This document shows positions 42,252 to 51,795 of a DNA stretch of 64,000 bases, in pieces. The first letter of the stretch is position 1; every line of letters begins with the position of its first letter. Below the pieces are notes generated by a model. It made no database searches. It worked only from the letters and a program-made list of their open reading frames with translations, and was not told the origin of the DNA. Made by a program: the position numbers and the translations under genes. This DNA comes from Paludibaculum fermentans (GTDB lineage Bacteria; Acidobacteriota; Terriglobia; Bryobacterales; Bryobacteraceae), in the NCBI RefSeq assembly GCF_015277775.1, contig NZ_CP063849.1:8137501-8201500 (forward strand), read 5' to 3'.

Positions 42252-43586
42252 ATGAGCGAAAGTCACTCCATGCTGGTGGCGGCTAACGAAAAGCAACTCG
42301 CAGGCGATGCTCGCTGGGCTCTGGCCCTGCGGGTTGCGAGCAGCAAAGGGTTCGCGAAAGCGGCCCACCTGCGGGAACTGCTGCTCTACCTGGTGAAGCG
42401 CACCCTCACGGCGCCCGGTGTCGAAATTACCGAGCAGGAAATTGGCTGCCAGGTGCTGGGGCGCCGGCAGGATTACGATACCCAATCGGACAATATAGTA
42501 AGGGTTCAAATCCGCCACCTTCGGCAGAAATTGGAAGAGTATTTCGCGACCGAAGGCGGCACCGAGCCGCTGGTGCTCACGGTGCCCAAAGGCAGCCGGG
42601 TTCCCCACTTCGAGATACGTTCGGAACCCGAAGTAAAGACAGTCCATTCCGATCCCGCGGTGGTGGTGGAGACGGCGCCGGCCAGAAGCCTGCGATCCCG
42701 CATCCCACGGTTCGTCCAGGTGGCGTTGCCAGGGTCTGTACTGGTGCTTGCGGCCTTCCTGATAGGGCGGGTTTCGGTCCGTCAGGATGCCGCGAACCAG
42801 GCCCTGGCAAATCCAGGCTCCAACAGTCCGCTGTGGAGCCGCCTGTTTACCCCAGCCGAACTGACGACCATCGTGATCGCCGACAGCAGCTTCGCCCTGC
42901 TTCAGGACACGCTGCGCAGTGCTTTGACTCTGGACGAGTACACAAAGGGTGGATTACGGAAGCTGATCGAGGCGGAGCCGGACGAGCGGCTCAAGACTAT
43001 ACTGCGGGATATGTCGACCCGGCAGCACACCAGCCTCGCGGACGCCACAATCTCCAGCAAGCTAAGGGTGATCGGGAAGCAGGCCGGCGGCAGGGTTACC
43101 GTGCGTTACTCCCGCCACATGGGCGTGAGGGACTTTGCAGCGGGTAACTTCATTATCATTGGTAGCAAGCGCGGAGTGCCGTGGGTGGAGCTGTTCGAGC
43201 AGGATCTCAATTTCCGCCTGAAGCACATTGGACCGGATTGGCGGTTCGGGTTCGCCAACCTGAACCCGCAGGCTGGCGAAAGTGCCAGCTACTCCACCAT
43301 GGTGCCCCCCAACACGCCCACTGAAAGCTACGCGACGGTCGCCTTTGTTCCGAATACGGCTCGGACAGGTGATGTGCTGCTGCTCGACGGGCTGATGATG
43401 GAAGCGACCGAGGCCGCCGGCGAGTTCTGCATGGGCGGCGGTCTGAACAGACTGCTGGCTGAGAAACTGCACTTCACTACGAGCGACAAGCTTCCGTACT
43501 TTGAGGTCCTGCTTAAGATCCGGGTCGTCTCCGGCGCGCCGCACAACGTGGAAGTCGTGGCCTGGCGCCGGCCGGCGATCCTTTAA
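42252..43586 (+). CDS. ToxR-like membrane regulator with extracytoplasmic sensor domain
   Basis: A 444-residue protein. Residues about 35-121 look like a winged-helix DNA-binding domain (HLRELLLYLVKRTL, ITEQEIGCQVLGRRQDYD, NIVRVQIRHLRQKLEEYF, LTVPKGSRVPHFE). A basic stretch precedes one membrane helix (about 154-175), so the rest should be outside the cytoplasmic membrane. The sensor part (about 190-444) has conserved-looking motifs such as NFIIIGSKRGVPWVELFE and ESYATVAFVPN. Similar proteins recur in Acidobacteria, but I know no studied member. Divergent from the receptor gene, with the AGTGAA/TTCACT array in between, it probably controls that receptor and itself (inference). Confidence 0.65.
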   Translation: MSESHSMLVAANEKQLAGDARWALALRVASSKGFAKAAHLRELLLYLVKRTLTAPGVEITEQEIGCQVLGRRQDYDTQSDNIVRVQIRHLRQKLEEYFATEGGTEPLVLTVPKGSRVPHFEIRSEPEVKTVHSDPAVVVETAPARSLRSRIPRFVQVALPGSVLVLAAFLIGRVSVRQDAANQALANPGSNSPLWSRLFTPAELTTIVIADSSFALLQDTLRSALTLDEYTKGGLRKLIEAEPDERLKTILRDMSTRQHTSLADATISSKLRVIGKQAGGRVTVRYSRHMGVRDFAAGNFIIIGSKRGVPWVELFEQDLNFRLKHIGPDWRFGFANLNPQAGESASYSTMVPPNTPTESYATVAFVPNTARTGDVLLLDGLMMEATEAAGEFCMGGGLNRLLAEKLHFTTSDKLPYFEVLLKIRVVSGAPHNVEVVAWRRPAIL

Positions 43587-44029
43587 TCGTCCAACCTTCT
43601 GTTCTTTGAGCCGGTATGCCTGCCGCCCGATGCATGAGAAAAGGAGCGCCGGGCCCAACCGGGAAGGCCGCCGCTTGCCTGTCACGGCCGGCGAGGTAGA
43701 ATCCGCCCGCCAACGCGCTGGCGCCTGAGTCGTGCGAGCACTGCCCGGCGCTCACCCGCGCGGCCCGCGATCAGGAGCCAGGCATTGCTGTTCTGTAGCG
43801 AGTGATGAGTCAGCGGGCTGCATCCCTGATTGCGAAACGAAATCAGCCAGGTACCCTGCATAACTATCGGCGGATGGACGCCGCGAAGAGATAGCGAGAT
43901 TAGTGATGGTTCATGAAGATTCGTTAAACATTATCATTCTTGAAAGTTTATTATCCAGCGGACAGCCATAATGAAATTCTTACGGTTTTGGTACCATTAG
44001 GGCCAGATACATAAAGAGCGCCCGCCTCC
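43587..44029. other. 443-base gap before the hybrid kinase gene
   Basis: No supported gene. The first 300 bases are GC-rich without coding pattern. From about 43900 the sequence becomes distinctly AT-rich (for example TTAAACATTATCATTCTTGA), which marks the probable promoter zone of the sensor kinase; TTGAAA near 43941 and CATAAT near 43968 are promoter-like but too far apart to be convincing. Confidence 0.4.
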
Positions 44030-47000
44030 ATGGTTGCCTTTCAAAATCGATTGACCCCTTGGCGGTCACTACTGCTGGCGTTCTTCTCTATCTCCCTGTC
44101 CGCGCAAACCGGCCCAAGCTGGCGATTCTGGTCCTCACTGGACGGAATGCCCGAATCGTGGAGCTTTGACGTGACCCGCGGGCCTTCCGGTCGAATTATT
44201 GTCACGCACGGAGATGTTAAGAATCTTTCAGTTCTTGATGGGTACAAATTCCAGCAGTTGCCATCTCCCGGCGTAAATCTAACCGTTCGTGAAAGTCCAG
44301 ACTTACGCCTTTGGGCATTATTGCCTTCGCTCGACGGGTTTCAGCGCCTGGAAAAAAATGGCTGGGTCGCTTATCCGCTGCGCGGCGTAAGTATTCTGGC
44401 CGACCATGATCATCGCAGCTATTTTCTCCCCTGGACCTCCGCGCAGATAGTCTTTCTGGCCCGTGATGGACTATATGAATATGACGCGGATCGAGCCGCG
44501 GCCCGCGTACTGAAGCGGGACGCCGACGCCGGGTTGGGGCCGCTGACGGTGCTGGTGCCCTCTAGCAATGGAGGCGCGTGGGTATGCGGACGGGAGGGCG
44601 TGGGGCGAGTCAGCAGAGTCTCGTCGGGATCAATCGATTGGTCGGTTCTGCGTTTTCCCCAGTCGGCCGGTGAATGCCGGTCGGTGCTGGAAGGCGAGCA
44701 CGGCGAGTTGTTTGTGTCCACGCTGGCCGGCACCACCGGGGGGCAGCGGCTGTTGCACTACGACGGGGCGGCTTGGACGACCTTGGCCACTTCCGAGTCG
44801 GGTCGTTCCCTGGTTGGATGGCCGGCCGGTGACGGCAGCGCCTGGGTGGCCGAGATCAGCCGCACTACTTTTGAATTGAGATCGGGCACCGGCAGCCGCG
44901 AGAGCCGGTCTAGAGCGCTGTCCGGACGGTTCCTATCTGTTCTCTATGAGGGCAGGGGTTGCTTCTGGGTGGCAACCTCTCTAGGGCTGGCACGGTTTGC
45001 GCCGCCCGTTTGGAGAACGCCCGGGGCGCTATTGGACAAAACCGGCCAGGCGTCTGCCATTCTGCGCACCAGGGCGGGCGGCCTTTACCTGATCCACGGC
45101 AGTGAGTTGCTGGAGAGAAAAGGCGGTCGCTGGTCCACATTCCTGCTGCCTGGAGGATTTGACCCCGATCCGTCAACCCACTCCCTCGTGGAGTTGCCGG
45201 ACGGGCGATTAGCCCTGGCCAGCGGCCCGGGCCTGCTTGTATTCGATCCCATCCGGTCGTCGTTTACCACCATCCGGCACCCGGACGGCAGGAATGTCTC
45301 CGTGCTCGGCCCGGGCCGGAATGGCACGGCTTGGGTTCTGGCCTCGAAGGATGGCCGGAGCCACCGTCTGGAACGGTTCGATGGCAACTCCTTCTCCATT
45401 CAGTACGACGCCGCCGAACGTTGGGGCGAGACAATTCCCCGGGCTGTCCAGGAGACAGGCGACGGGACGCTATACATCGTTCCACAGCCGCAGGGGATTG
45501 GCGTCCTGAAAGACGGGCACTACCACTCATTGGGTGCTGAGCAGGGCTATCCGGGCCGGAGCCCGCTGGCCGTGGCGGAAGTGGCTCCGGGTAAGCTATG
45601 GTTCGGCGACCGCAACAGTGTCGTGGAGTATGACGGCCGCGGTTTTGTGACGATTCGGGACAATCTGCAGACCGTCCGCTCCATTCTAAAGGCGGGCGAC
45701 GGTTCCATCTGGGTGGCTTCCGGCCGGGGCCTCAGCCGGTTTTGGAACGGAGAGTGGATCAACATTGCCAACACCGAGGGGCTGCCGGATGCCGCCGTGT
45801 ACGGAGTTGCGGAAGATGCCGAGGGCCGCATCTGGGCTACTACCACCGCGGGGATCTCCCGAAGCGACCCTGGCGCCGACACGGAGCCCCCTCAAACCCT
45901 GCTCGACATGGACGCCAATCCGCGCCACGTTCCGCCGTCCGGAGAGGCGCGCTTCGTCTTCTCCGGCATGGATAAGTGGAAGTACACGCCGGAAGCCCGT
46001 CTCCTCTATTCGTGGCGGCTGGATGGCGGGCCATGGTCCAGGTTCGCCGCGTCGGATTCGGCCGAGTTCCAGCATCTGGAGCGTGGAAAGAGCCACGTTC
46101 TGGAAGTGCGCGCGGTCGACCGGAACGGGAATGTGGATCCCGATCCTTCCTCGCTTGCCTTTGACGTTCTGCTTCCGTGGTACCTGGAGCCCGGGTTCCT
46201 GGCCTCCTGTTTTCTGGGTTTGTTCGCATTGACCGGGGCCGGAGTGCTGACGCTGGTGCGGCAGAGGCAATTGGCCACACTGGTGGAACGGAGAACGTCG
46301 GCGCTGGCCGCCCGCAACAAGCAGTTCCAACAGGTTGCGGCCGCCGTGCCGGGCGTCCTCTACTCTTTCCGAATGACGCCCGAGGGGCAGTTCTCCGTCC
46401 CGTATGCCAATCAGCGAATCTTCGAAATGGCCGGCGTCAGAGCCGAGGATCTCGTGGCGGAGGCCGGACCGCTGTTTGACACGATTCATCCTGACGACAT
46501 GAGGAGGGTGAGTGAATCGATTGCCGCGTCAGCCGCCTCGCTGACCCTGTGGCATGACGAATTCCGTGTGGTGCGGGCGGGGCAGCCGGTTGTCTGGATC
46601 GAAGGACGCTCCATCCCCTCAAGGGAACCGGGCGGAAGCATCCTGTGGCACGGCTTCATGTCGGATGTCACGGAGAGGAAGCGGTTGGAGGAGGCGGCGC
46701 GCCGGGAGACGGAACGAGAGATGGTTCTCCTGCAGACCCTGGTTGCGGAGGCGCCCTACGGCTTGGCCATGCTCGATCGCGGATTGCGCCAGATCCAGGC
46801 CAGCGAGCGTTGGCTGGCCGGTATTGGGCTCAGCCGCGAACAGTCGAGCGGACGCACGATCAGCGAACTGCTCCCCACGCTGGAGGATCGTTGGATGGAT
46901 GCCTGCCGGCGCGGCCTCAGGGGTGAAGTTGTGTCCGAACAGGATGATCATTTCACGCGTGCGGACGGTTCCGAACGCTGGGTCAACTGGACGGTTTGTC

Positions 47001-49009
47001 CGTGGGGCGACTCGGGTGAGGAGACCGGTGGCATCATCATCTATACAGAAGACATAACTGAGAGGAAGCAGGCGGAAGAATCGGCCAGGGAGACGGAGAT
47101 CCGGTTCAGCGAACTCTTCGTACACATGAGTGAAGTGCTGATCTATGGCCGCATGCTGTATGCAGACGGTGTCCCGTACGACTTTGAGTACCTTGCCGTA
47201 AACGAAAGTTACCGGCGATTGAATCCTGCGCGCCCTGCGGTGGTGGGGAAGCTTGTCTCCGAGGTTCTTCCGGGCCTGCGGCAATCGGATCCCGCTGTAC
47301 TTGAGTTCTACGGGCGGGTGGCTTCGACGGGCAAACCGGAAAGCACTGAGCTGTTCGTCCAGGCAACGAAATCGTGGTACTCCATCTCCTCCTACAGCCC
47401 CAAGCCCGGCGAATTTGTCGGCATCTTCAGTGTGATTACTGGCCGCAAGCGGGCGGAAGAGGAGTTGCGGCGCAGCCAGGCGATGCTGCATTCCATCATT
47501 AACTCCGCGCTCGACGGACTCATCGCCATCGACGGCGAAGGCCGGACTGTTCTGTGGAACCCTGCAGCGGAACGGATTTTCGGATACACTGCCGCAGAGG
47601 TGGCGTCGGAGCCGCTGCACAAGCTGATCGGGTCTACAGGCATCAGTGAACTGTTCTCGCAGGGGTTCGAACTGATCGGGGCATCTGGCCAGACACCGTT
47701 CGTCGGCCGGACAGTGGAGATGACGGCCGTGCGCAAGGACGGGACGGAGTTCCCGGTGGAACTGAGCGTGGCGCCCGTCCACATGTCGGATTCGTTCCGC
47801 GCCGTTGGCGTCGTACGGGATGTGACGGCCCGCAAGTTGGCGGAAGCTGAAAGGGAGCGGCTGCAGAATCAGTTCCTGCAGGCGCAGAAAATGGAGACGG
47901 TCGGCCGGCTGGCCGGCGGGATCGCCCACGACTTCAACAACCTCCTGACCGTGATCGGCGGCTATTCCCAGATGGCGATCGATCAGTTGCCGAAGGAGAG
48001 CCCGGCCCGTCCCAAAATCGATGAGGTTGTCAGGGCGGGCGAACGTGCCACGGGGCTGGTCCGTCAATTACTCGTATTCAGCCGCAAGGAGGTTCCCAGA
48101 TTGGAGGTAGTAGATGTCAACTCAACTATTGCCGAGATGGAAAAGACGATCTTCTACCTGGTTGGGGAGGACATCAGTATCGTTACCAGCCTGGCGTCTG
48201 AGCGCGTGTTGGTGGCGGCAGACCGGCACCAGTTCGGCCAGGTGCTGATGAACCTCATAGTCAACGCGCGCGATGCGATGCCGGGAGGCGGATCCATCAC
48301 GATCACCACCCGTGTCGCGGACGCCGGTGATGCGGCCGCGGTGAGTGCCGGCATTCCGCCGGACATTGGCACCGTTTGCGTGAGTGTTTCGGACACCGGT
48401 ACTGGCATGGACGAGGAGACCAAGCAGCATCTGTTTGAGCCATTCTTTACCACCAAGCCGGCGGGGAAGGGCACCGGCCTGGGCCTGTCGGTGGTTCACG
48501 GCATCGTTTCGTCGTGTGGCGGCCGGGTGGCGGTTGAGACTGTGCCGGGCTCCGGCTCGGCGTTTCACGTCTACCTGCCGGCGGTCACGGCGGAGGTGCC
48601 CGGAGACACGCCGGCCGCCCGGCGGGTGTCTGGCGGGTTGGAGACAGTCCTGCTCGCTGAGGATGAGCCTGAGGTCCGGCGCTATGTTTCCGCCGTCCTG
48701 GCTCACTTCCACTACCAGGTTATTGAATGTCAGGATGCCGAGGACGCCCTGGAGATGCTCAAGACCCAGAGGGTGGATCTATTGTTGACCGACGTTATCA
48801 TGCCGCGCATGAGCGGCCGGGAACTGGTGCTGCGCGCCCGGACTTTGAATCCTGATTTGAGGGTGCTCTTTATGTCGGGCTATCCGGGTGACGCCCTGGA
48901 TGGACTGGAGGACATCATCGGAACCAGCGCTTTCATCCAGAAGCCGTTCAGCCCGAAAGACCTGGCTGCCCGGATCCGTGAATTGCTGAGCAAGCCGGGC
49001 CGGTCCTAA
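44030..49009 (+). CDS. Hybrid sensor histidine kinase with propeller, Y_Y_Y, PAS and receiver domains
   Basis: A 1659-residue inner-membrane sensor. Signal peptide (LLLAFFSISLSAQTG), a periplasmic beta-propeller of two-component-regulator type (about 30-620; e.g. AVYGVAEDAEGRIWATTTAG), a Y_Y_Y domain (about 630-705), one membrane helix (FLASCFLGLFALTGAGVLTL, about 724-743), then about four PAS-like domains starting near 765, 903, 1023 and 1151. The kinase core has GRLAGGIAHDFNNLLTVIGG with His1300, N-box NLIVNARDAMPGGG, and DTGTGMDEETK with GTGLGLSVVHGI. A C-terminal receiver has Asp1588 (TDVIMPRMSG). It resembles SusR-type hybrids but ends in the receiver with no DNA-binding domain, so a separate regulator is needed. 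Confidence 0.93.
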   Translation: MVAFQNRLTPWRSLLLAFFSISLSAQTGPSWRFWSSLDGMPESWSFDVTRGPSGRIIVTHGDVKNLSVLDGYKFQQLPSPGVNLTVRESPDLRLWALLPSLDGFQRLEKNGWVAYPLRGVSILADHDHRSYFLPWTSAQIVFLARDGLYEYDADRAAARVLKRDADAGLGPLTVLVPSSNGGAWVCGREGVGRVSRVSSGSIDWSVLRFPQSAGECRSVLEGEHGELFVSTLAGTTGGQRLLHYDGAAWTTLATSESGRSLVGWPAGDGSAWVAEISRTTFELRSGTGSRESRSRALSGRFLSVLYEGRGCFWVATSLGLARFAPPVWRTPGALLDKTGQASAILRTRAGGLYLIHGSELLERKGGRWSTFLLPGGFDPDPSTHSLVELPDGRLALASGPGLLVFDPIRSSFTTIRHPDGRNVSVLGPGRNGTAWVLASKDGRSHRLERFDGNSFSIQYDAAERWGETIPRAVQETGDGTLYIVPQPQGIGVLKDGHYHSLGAEQGYPGRSPLAVAEVAPGKLWFGDRNSVVEYDGRGFVTIRDNLQTVRSILKAGDGSIWVASGRGLSRFWNGEWINIANTEGLPDAAVYGVAEDAEGRIWATTTAGISRSDPGADTEPPQTLLDMDANPRHVPPSGEARFVFSGMDKWKYTPEARLLYSWRLDGGPWSRFAASDSAEFQHLERGKSHVLEVRAVDRNGNVDPDPSSLAFDVLLPWYLEPGFLASCFLGLFALTGAGVLTLVRQRQLATLVERRTSALAARNKQFQQVAAAVPGVLYSFRMTPEGQFSVPYANQRIFEMAGVRAEDLVAEAGPLFDTIHPDDMRRVSESIAASAASLTLWHDEFRVVRAGQPVVWIEGRSIPSREPGGSILWHGFMSDVTERKRLEEAARRETEREMVLLQTLVAEAPYGLAMLDRGLRQIQASERWLAGIGLSREQSSGRTISELLPTLEDRWMDACRRGLRGEVVSEQDDHFTRADGSERWVNWTVCPWGDSGEETGGIIIYTEDITERKQAEESARETEIRFSELFVHMSEVLIYGRMLYADGVPYDFEYLAVNESYRRLNPARPAVVGKLVSEVLPGLRQSDPAVLEFYGRVASTGKPESTELFVQATKSWYSISSYSPKPGEFVGIFSVITGRKRAEEELRRSQAMLHSIINSALDGLIAIDGEGRTVLWNPAAERIFGYTAAEVASEPLHKLIGSTGISELFSQGFELIGASGQTPFVGRTVEMTAVRKDGTEFPVELSVAPVHMSDSFRAVGVVRDVTARKLAEAERERLQNQFLQAQKMETVGRLAGGIAHDFNNLLTVIGGYSQMAIDQLPKESPARPKIDEVVRAGERATGLVRQLLVFSRKEVPRLEVVDVNSTIAEMEKTIFYLVGEDISIVTSLASERVLVAADRHQFGQVLMNLIVNARDAMPGGGSITITTRVADAGDAAAVSAGIPPDIGTVCVSVSDTGTGMDEETKQHLFEPFFTTKPAGKGTGLGLSVVHGIVSSCGGRVAVETVPGSGSAFHVYLPAVTAEVPGDTPAARRVSGGLETVLLAEDEPEVRRYVSAVLAHFHYQVIECQDAEDALEMLKTQRVDLLLTDVIMPRMSGRELVLRARTLNPDLRVLFMSGYPGDALDGLEDIIGTSAFIQKPFSPKDLAARIRELLSKPGRS

Positions 49010-49045
49010 GGGCGAGGCTGCGCAATCGCTGTGGCGGTGCCGGAA

Positions 49046-49078
49046 ACGCCAGGGGATGAAATGTGATCCCCCTGGCGT
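49046..49078 (+). terminator. Hairpin after the hybrid kinase gene
   Basis: Nearly perfect 12-base arms (ACGCCAGGGGAT and its complement with one extra C) around an 8-base loop, 37 bases past the kinase stop codon. No T-run follows, so termination is likely but not certain. Confidence 0.45.
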
Positions 49079-49257
49079 GGATCGGATTGCGGCGTATAAG
49101 GCACAATACATGGAGAGTCGACTGGGGCCGCCGGTAGTTGGGCGGGAATCCTTGCGAACTTCGAGGGGAAGATGCCCGGAAACCGCGAGTTTGCCGCAAG
49201 ATTCTACAACTGTGGCCGCCTGCCGCCTGAGCTCTGCGGAATAGCGGAGGGTGCGCG

Positions 49258-51792
49258 GTGACGGCTGAACGCTGGGCGCGGGTGAAGGCCATTTTCGGAC
49301 ACGCCCTGGAGATACCGCCGGCTGAGCGGAGCGCCTACATCGAGGAGTCGAGCGAGGACCCCGAAATCCGCGAGGAGGTCGAGTCCCTGCTGGCTGCAGC
49401 GGACGAAGCCGGCGCCTTCATCGAGCAACCCGCGCTGGCGCCGCCGGCGGCATCCGCAACGGAATTCCCGGCTCCGGGTGATCGGGTGGGCATCTATTCC
49501 ATTATCCAGAAGGTCGGCGAAGGCGGCATGGGCTCGGTCTTCCAGGCCCTGCGTGACGACGGTGAGTTCCGCCGCCTGGTGGCGGTGAAGATCCTCAAGC
49601 GCGGCATGGACACTGACCATGTGCTGCGCCGCTTTGAGAACGAGAAGCAGATTCTCGCCCACTTCGACCATCCGCACATTGCAAAGGTGCTGGATGCGGG
49701 TGTTACCCCCGATCAGCGGCCGTTCTTTGTGATGGAGTTCTATGCGGCGCAGCCCATCGACACCTACTGCCACGAGAAGCGGCTCTCCATCGATCAAAGG
49801 CTGGAACTCTTTCAAAAGGTCTGCGGCGCGGTGGAGTACGCCCATCGCAACCTGATCGTCCATCGCGACCTGAAGCCGGGCAACATCCTGGTGACCGCCG
49901 AGGGCGAGCCGCGGCTGCTGGACTTCGGCATCGCCAAGGTTCTCACCGACGAGGGCAAGATGACACGGGCCGGCGTTCACCTGATGACGCCGGAATATGC
50001 CAGTCCCGAGCAGATTAAGGGCGATCCGGTAAACACGGCCACTGATATCTACTCTCTCGGCGTGATGCTGTATGAGATTCTGACCGGCGCCCATCCGTTC
50101 CCGGGACGGCGCAATGGGACCTTCCCGCTTGCCCCGGCCGATTTGGACCAGCCGCCCAGGGCGCCCAGTACGAGAGTGAAGACCCATGCCGGCCGGGCAC
50201 ACGACGAACAGGCCGAACCGCCGGCGCTGCCCGGAGGCATGTCTTCGATCCAGCGTTGGAGCGGCTCGCTTCGAGGGGATCTCGACAACATAGTTCTTAA
50301 AGCGCTGGATCCGGATGTTTCGCGCCGCTACCCTTCGGTAGAGCAGCTTTCGGCCGATATCGACCGCTATCTGCACGGCCTACCGGTGAGCGCCGCCGGC
50401 GACAGCTTCCTGTATCTGATGCGGAAATTCGCGCGGCGGAACTGGCTGGCGGTGAGCTCGGCGGCACTGGTCGTGCTGGCGCTCGCCATCGGCCTGACCG
50501 TGGCCAGCTATCAGGCCCGTGTGGCCCGTCGGGAGAGGGCTCGGGCCGAGCAACGGGAAGGGGAAGTCCGCCAGCTTGCCCAGACGCTCATCTTCGATTT
50601 GCACGACGCCATCAGGAACCTGCCCGGCGCGACGCCCGTCCGGCAGGAGCTGCTGAAGAAGGCGACGCGCGCCCTGGACAGCCTGGCCAAGGGCGCGACG
50701 AACAGCCTGGATCTGCGGCTGGAGCTGTCGGATGCTTACGTGCGGCTGGGTAGTGTGGAAGGCTCGCCCAGCGAGTCCAACCTCGGCGATAGCCGCGCGG
50801 CGCTGCAAGGCTACCTCAAAGCCAAGGAACTGCTGGATGCGATCCCGGAGAAGGACCGCAACCCCGAAGTGCTGGGCCGGCTGGCCGATGTCTACGACCG
50901 CATTGGCGAGGTATTGCGGAATGTAGGTGAGCGGGCGAACGGAAATGATCACTCGGCCCGCTCGATCGCTTTTCGGGAGAAGGCAGCGGCGCTGCAGCCC
51001 ACCAGCATTCCGGCGCAGCGCTCCCTGGCCATCGCCTACTTCACCGGCAGCCGGCTGGCCGTCGACACAGGTCAATACGAGGAAGCCGAACGCCTCGCCC
51101 AACAGGCCCTCAAGACATTTCAGGTGGTCTACGATTCCAACCGCGCCAGCGAGCGGGGCCGTTACAATCTGGCCTTGTCGCTGAAGTCGCTGGCCGCGCT
51201 ACGGTCGCACGCCCAGAATCCCCAGGGCGCGCTGGAGCTCTCTAAACGCGCGATCGAGCTGGATAAGTTGCAGGTGCAGGCCAAACCAAACGACTTGTCG
51301 GCGAAGCTGGACCTGGCGATCGACTATAGCGAACTGGCCGAGGCGGAGGCCAAGCTGGGACAGAACGAGCAGGCCGTGCGCGACTACGAGCAGTCGCGGA
51401 CCCTCCGCGAAGAGCTGCTGAAGCGCGATGTGAAGAACGCCCGCCTCAAGGACCGGACCGCGTTCATCAACAGGCAGGAAGGGCTGCTCCTCATCGATCT
51501 CAATCGGCGGCCCGAGGCCTTCAAACTGCTGCAGCGGGCGCTGGCCTTGCAGTTGGAACTGATGGCGACTTCGAACGATGTGGAGGGCCGCACCCGGCTG
51601 GCCGAGTCCAGGGGCGCTCTCGGCATGTGGTACTGCGCCGATGGCCAGAAGGCAGAGGGCCTGCCGATGCTGAAGGGCGCTGTAGCGGAGTTCCAGGCGG
51701 TGGACCAGTCGCAGCAACTCTCCTCGCCCGATCAAGCCATGCGGCGCCATCTGGAGGAGCGGCTGGCCAACTGCTCCAAATCCGGCAAATAG
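49258..51792 (+). CDS. Serine/threonine protein kinase with TPR-like repeats
   Basis: An 844-residue membrane kinase. Residues 1-65 are a helical leader common in acidobacterial kinases (MTAERWARVKAIFGHALEIP). The kinase domain (about 80-370) has the glycine loop GEGGMG from Gly87, Lys111 in VAVKILK, HRDLKPGN with catalytic Asp204, and DFGIAK. One membrane helix lies near 397-420 (AALVVLALAIGLTVASYQA). The outer part (about 440-840) contains TPR-like helical repeats. GTG 49258 is preceded by GGAGG at seven bases. Members are often next to an ECF sigma-factor gene; none is adjacent on this strand here. The sensed signal and substrates are unknown. Confidence 0.9.
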   Translation: MTAERWARVKAIFGHALEIPPAERSAYIEESSEDPEIREEVESLLAAADEAGAFIEQPALAPPAASATEFPAPGDRVGIYSIIQKVGEGGMGSVFQALRDDGEFRRLVAVKILKRGMDTDHVLRRFENEKQILAHFDHPHIAKVLDAGVTPDQRPFFVMEFYAAQPIDTYCHEKRLSIDQRLELFQKVCGAVEYAHRNLIVHRDLKPGNILVTAEGEPRLLDFGIAKVLTDEGKMTRAGVHLMTPEYASPEQIKGDPVNTATDIYSLGVMLYEILTGAHPFPGRRNGTFPLAPADLDQPPRAPSTRVKTHAGRAHDEQAEPPALPGGMSSIQRWSGSLRGDLDNIVLKALDPDVSRRYPSVEQLSADIDRYLHGLPVSAAGDSFLYLMRKFARRNWLAVSSAALVVLALAIGLTVASYQARVARRERARAEQREGEVRQLAQTLIFDLHDAIRNLPGATPVRQELLKKATRALDSLAKGATNSLDLRLELSDAYVRLGSVEGSPSESNLGDSRAALQGYLKAKELLDAIPEKDRNPEVLGRLADVYDRIGEVLRNVGERANGNDHSARSIAFREKAAALQPTSIPAQRSLAIAYFTGSRLAVDTGQYEEAERLAQQALKTFQVVYDSNRASERGRYNLALSLKSLAALRSHAQNPQGALELSKRAIELDKLQVQAKPNDLSAKLDLAIDYSELAEAEAKLGQNEQAVRDYEQSRTLREELLKRDVKNARLKDRTAFINRQEGLLLIDLNRRPEAFKLLQRALALQLELMATSNDVEGRTRLAESRGALGMWYCADGQKAEGLPMLKGAVAEFQAVDQSQQLSSPDQAMRRHLEERLANCSKSGK

Positions 51793-51795
51793 CCG

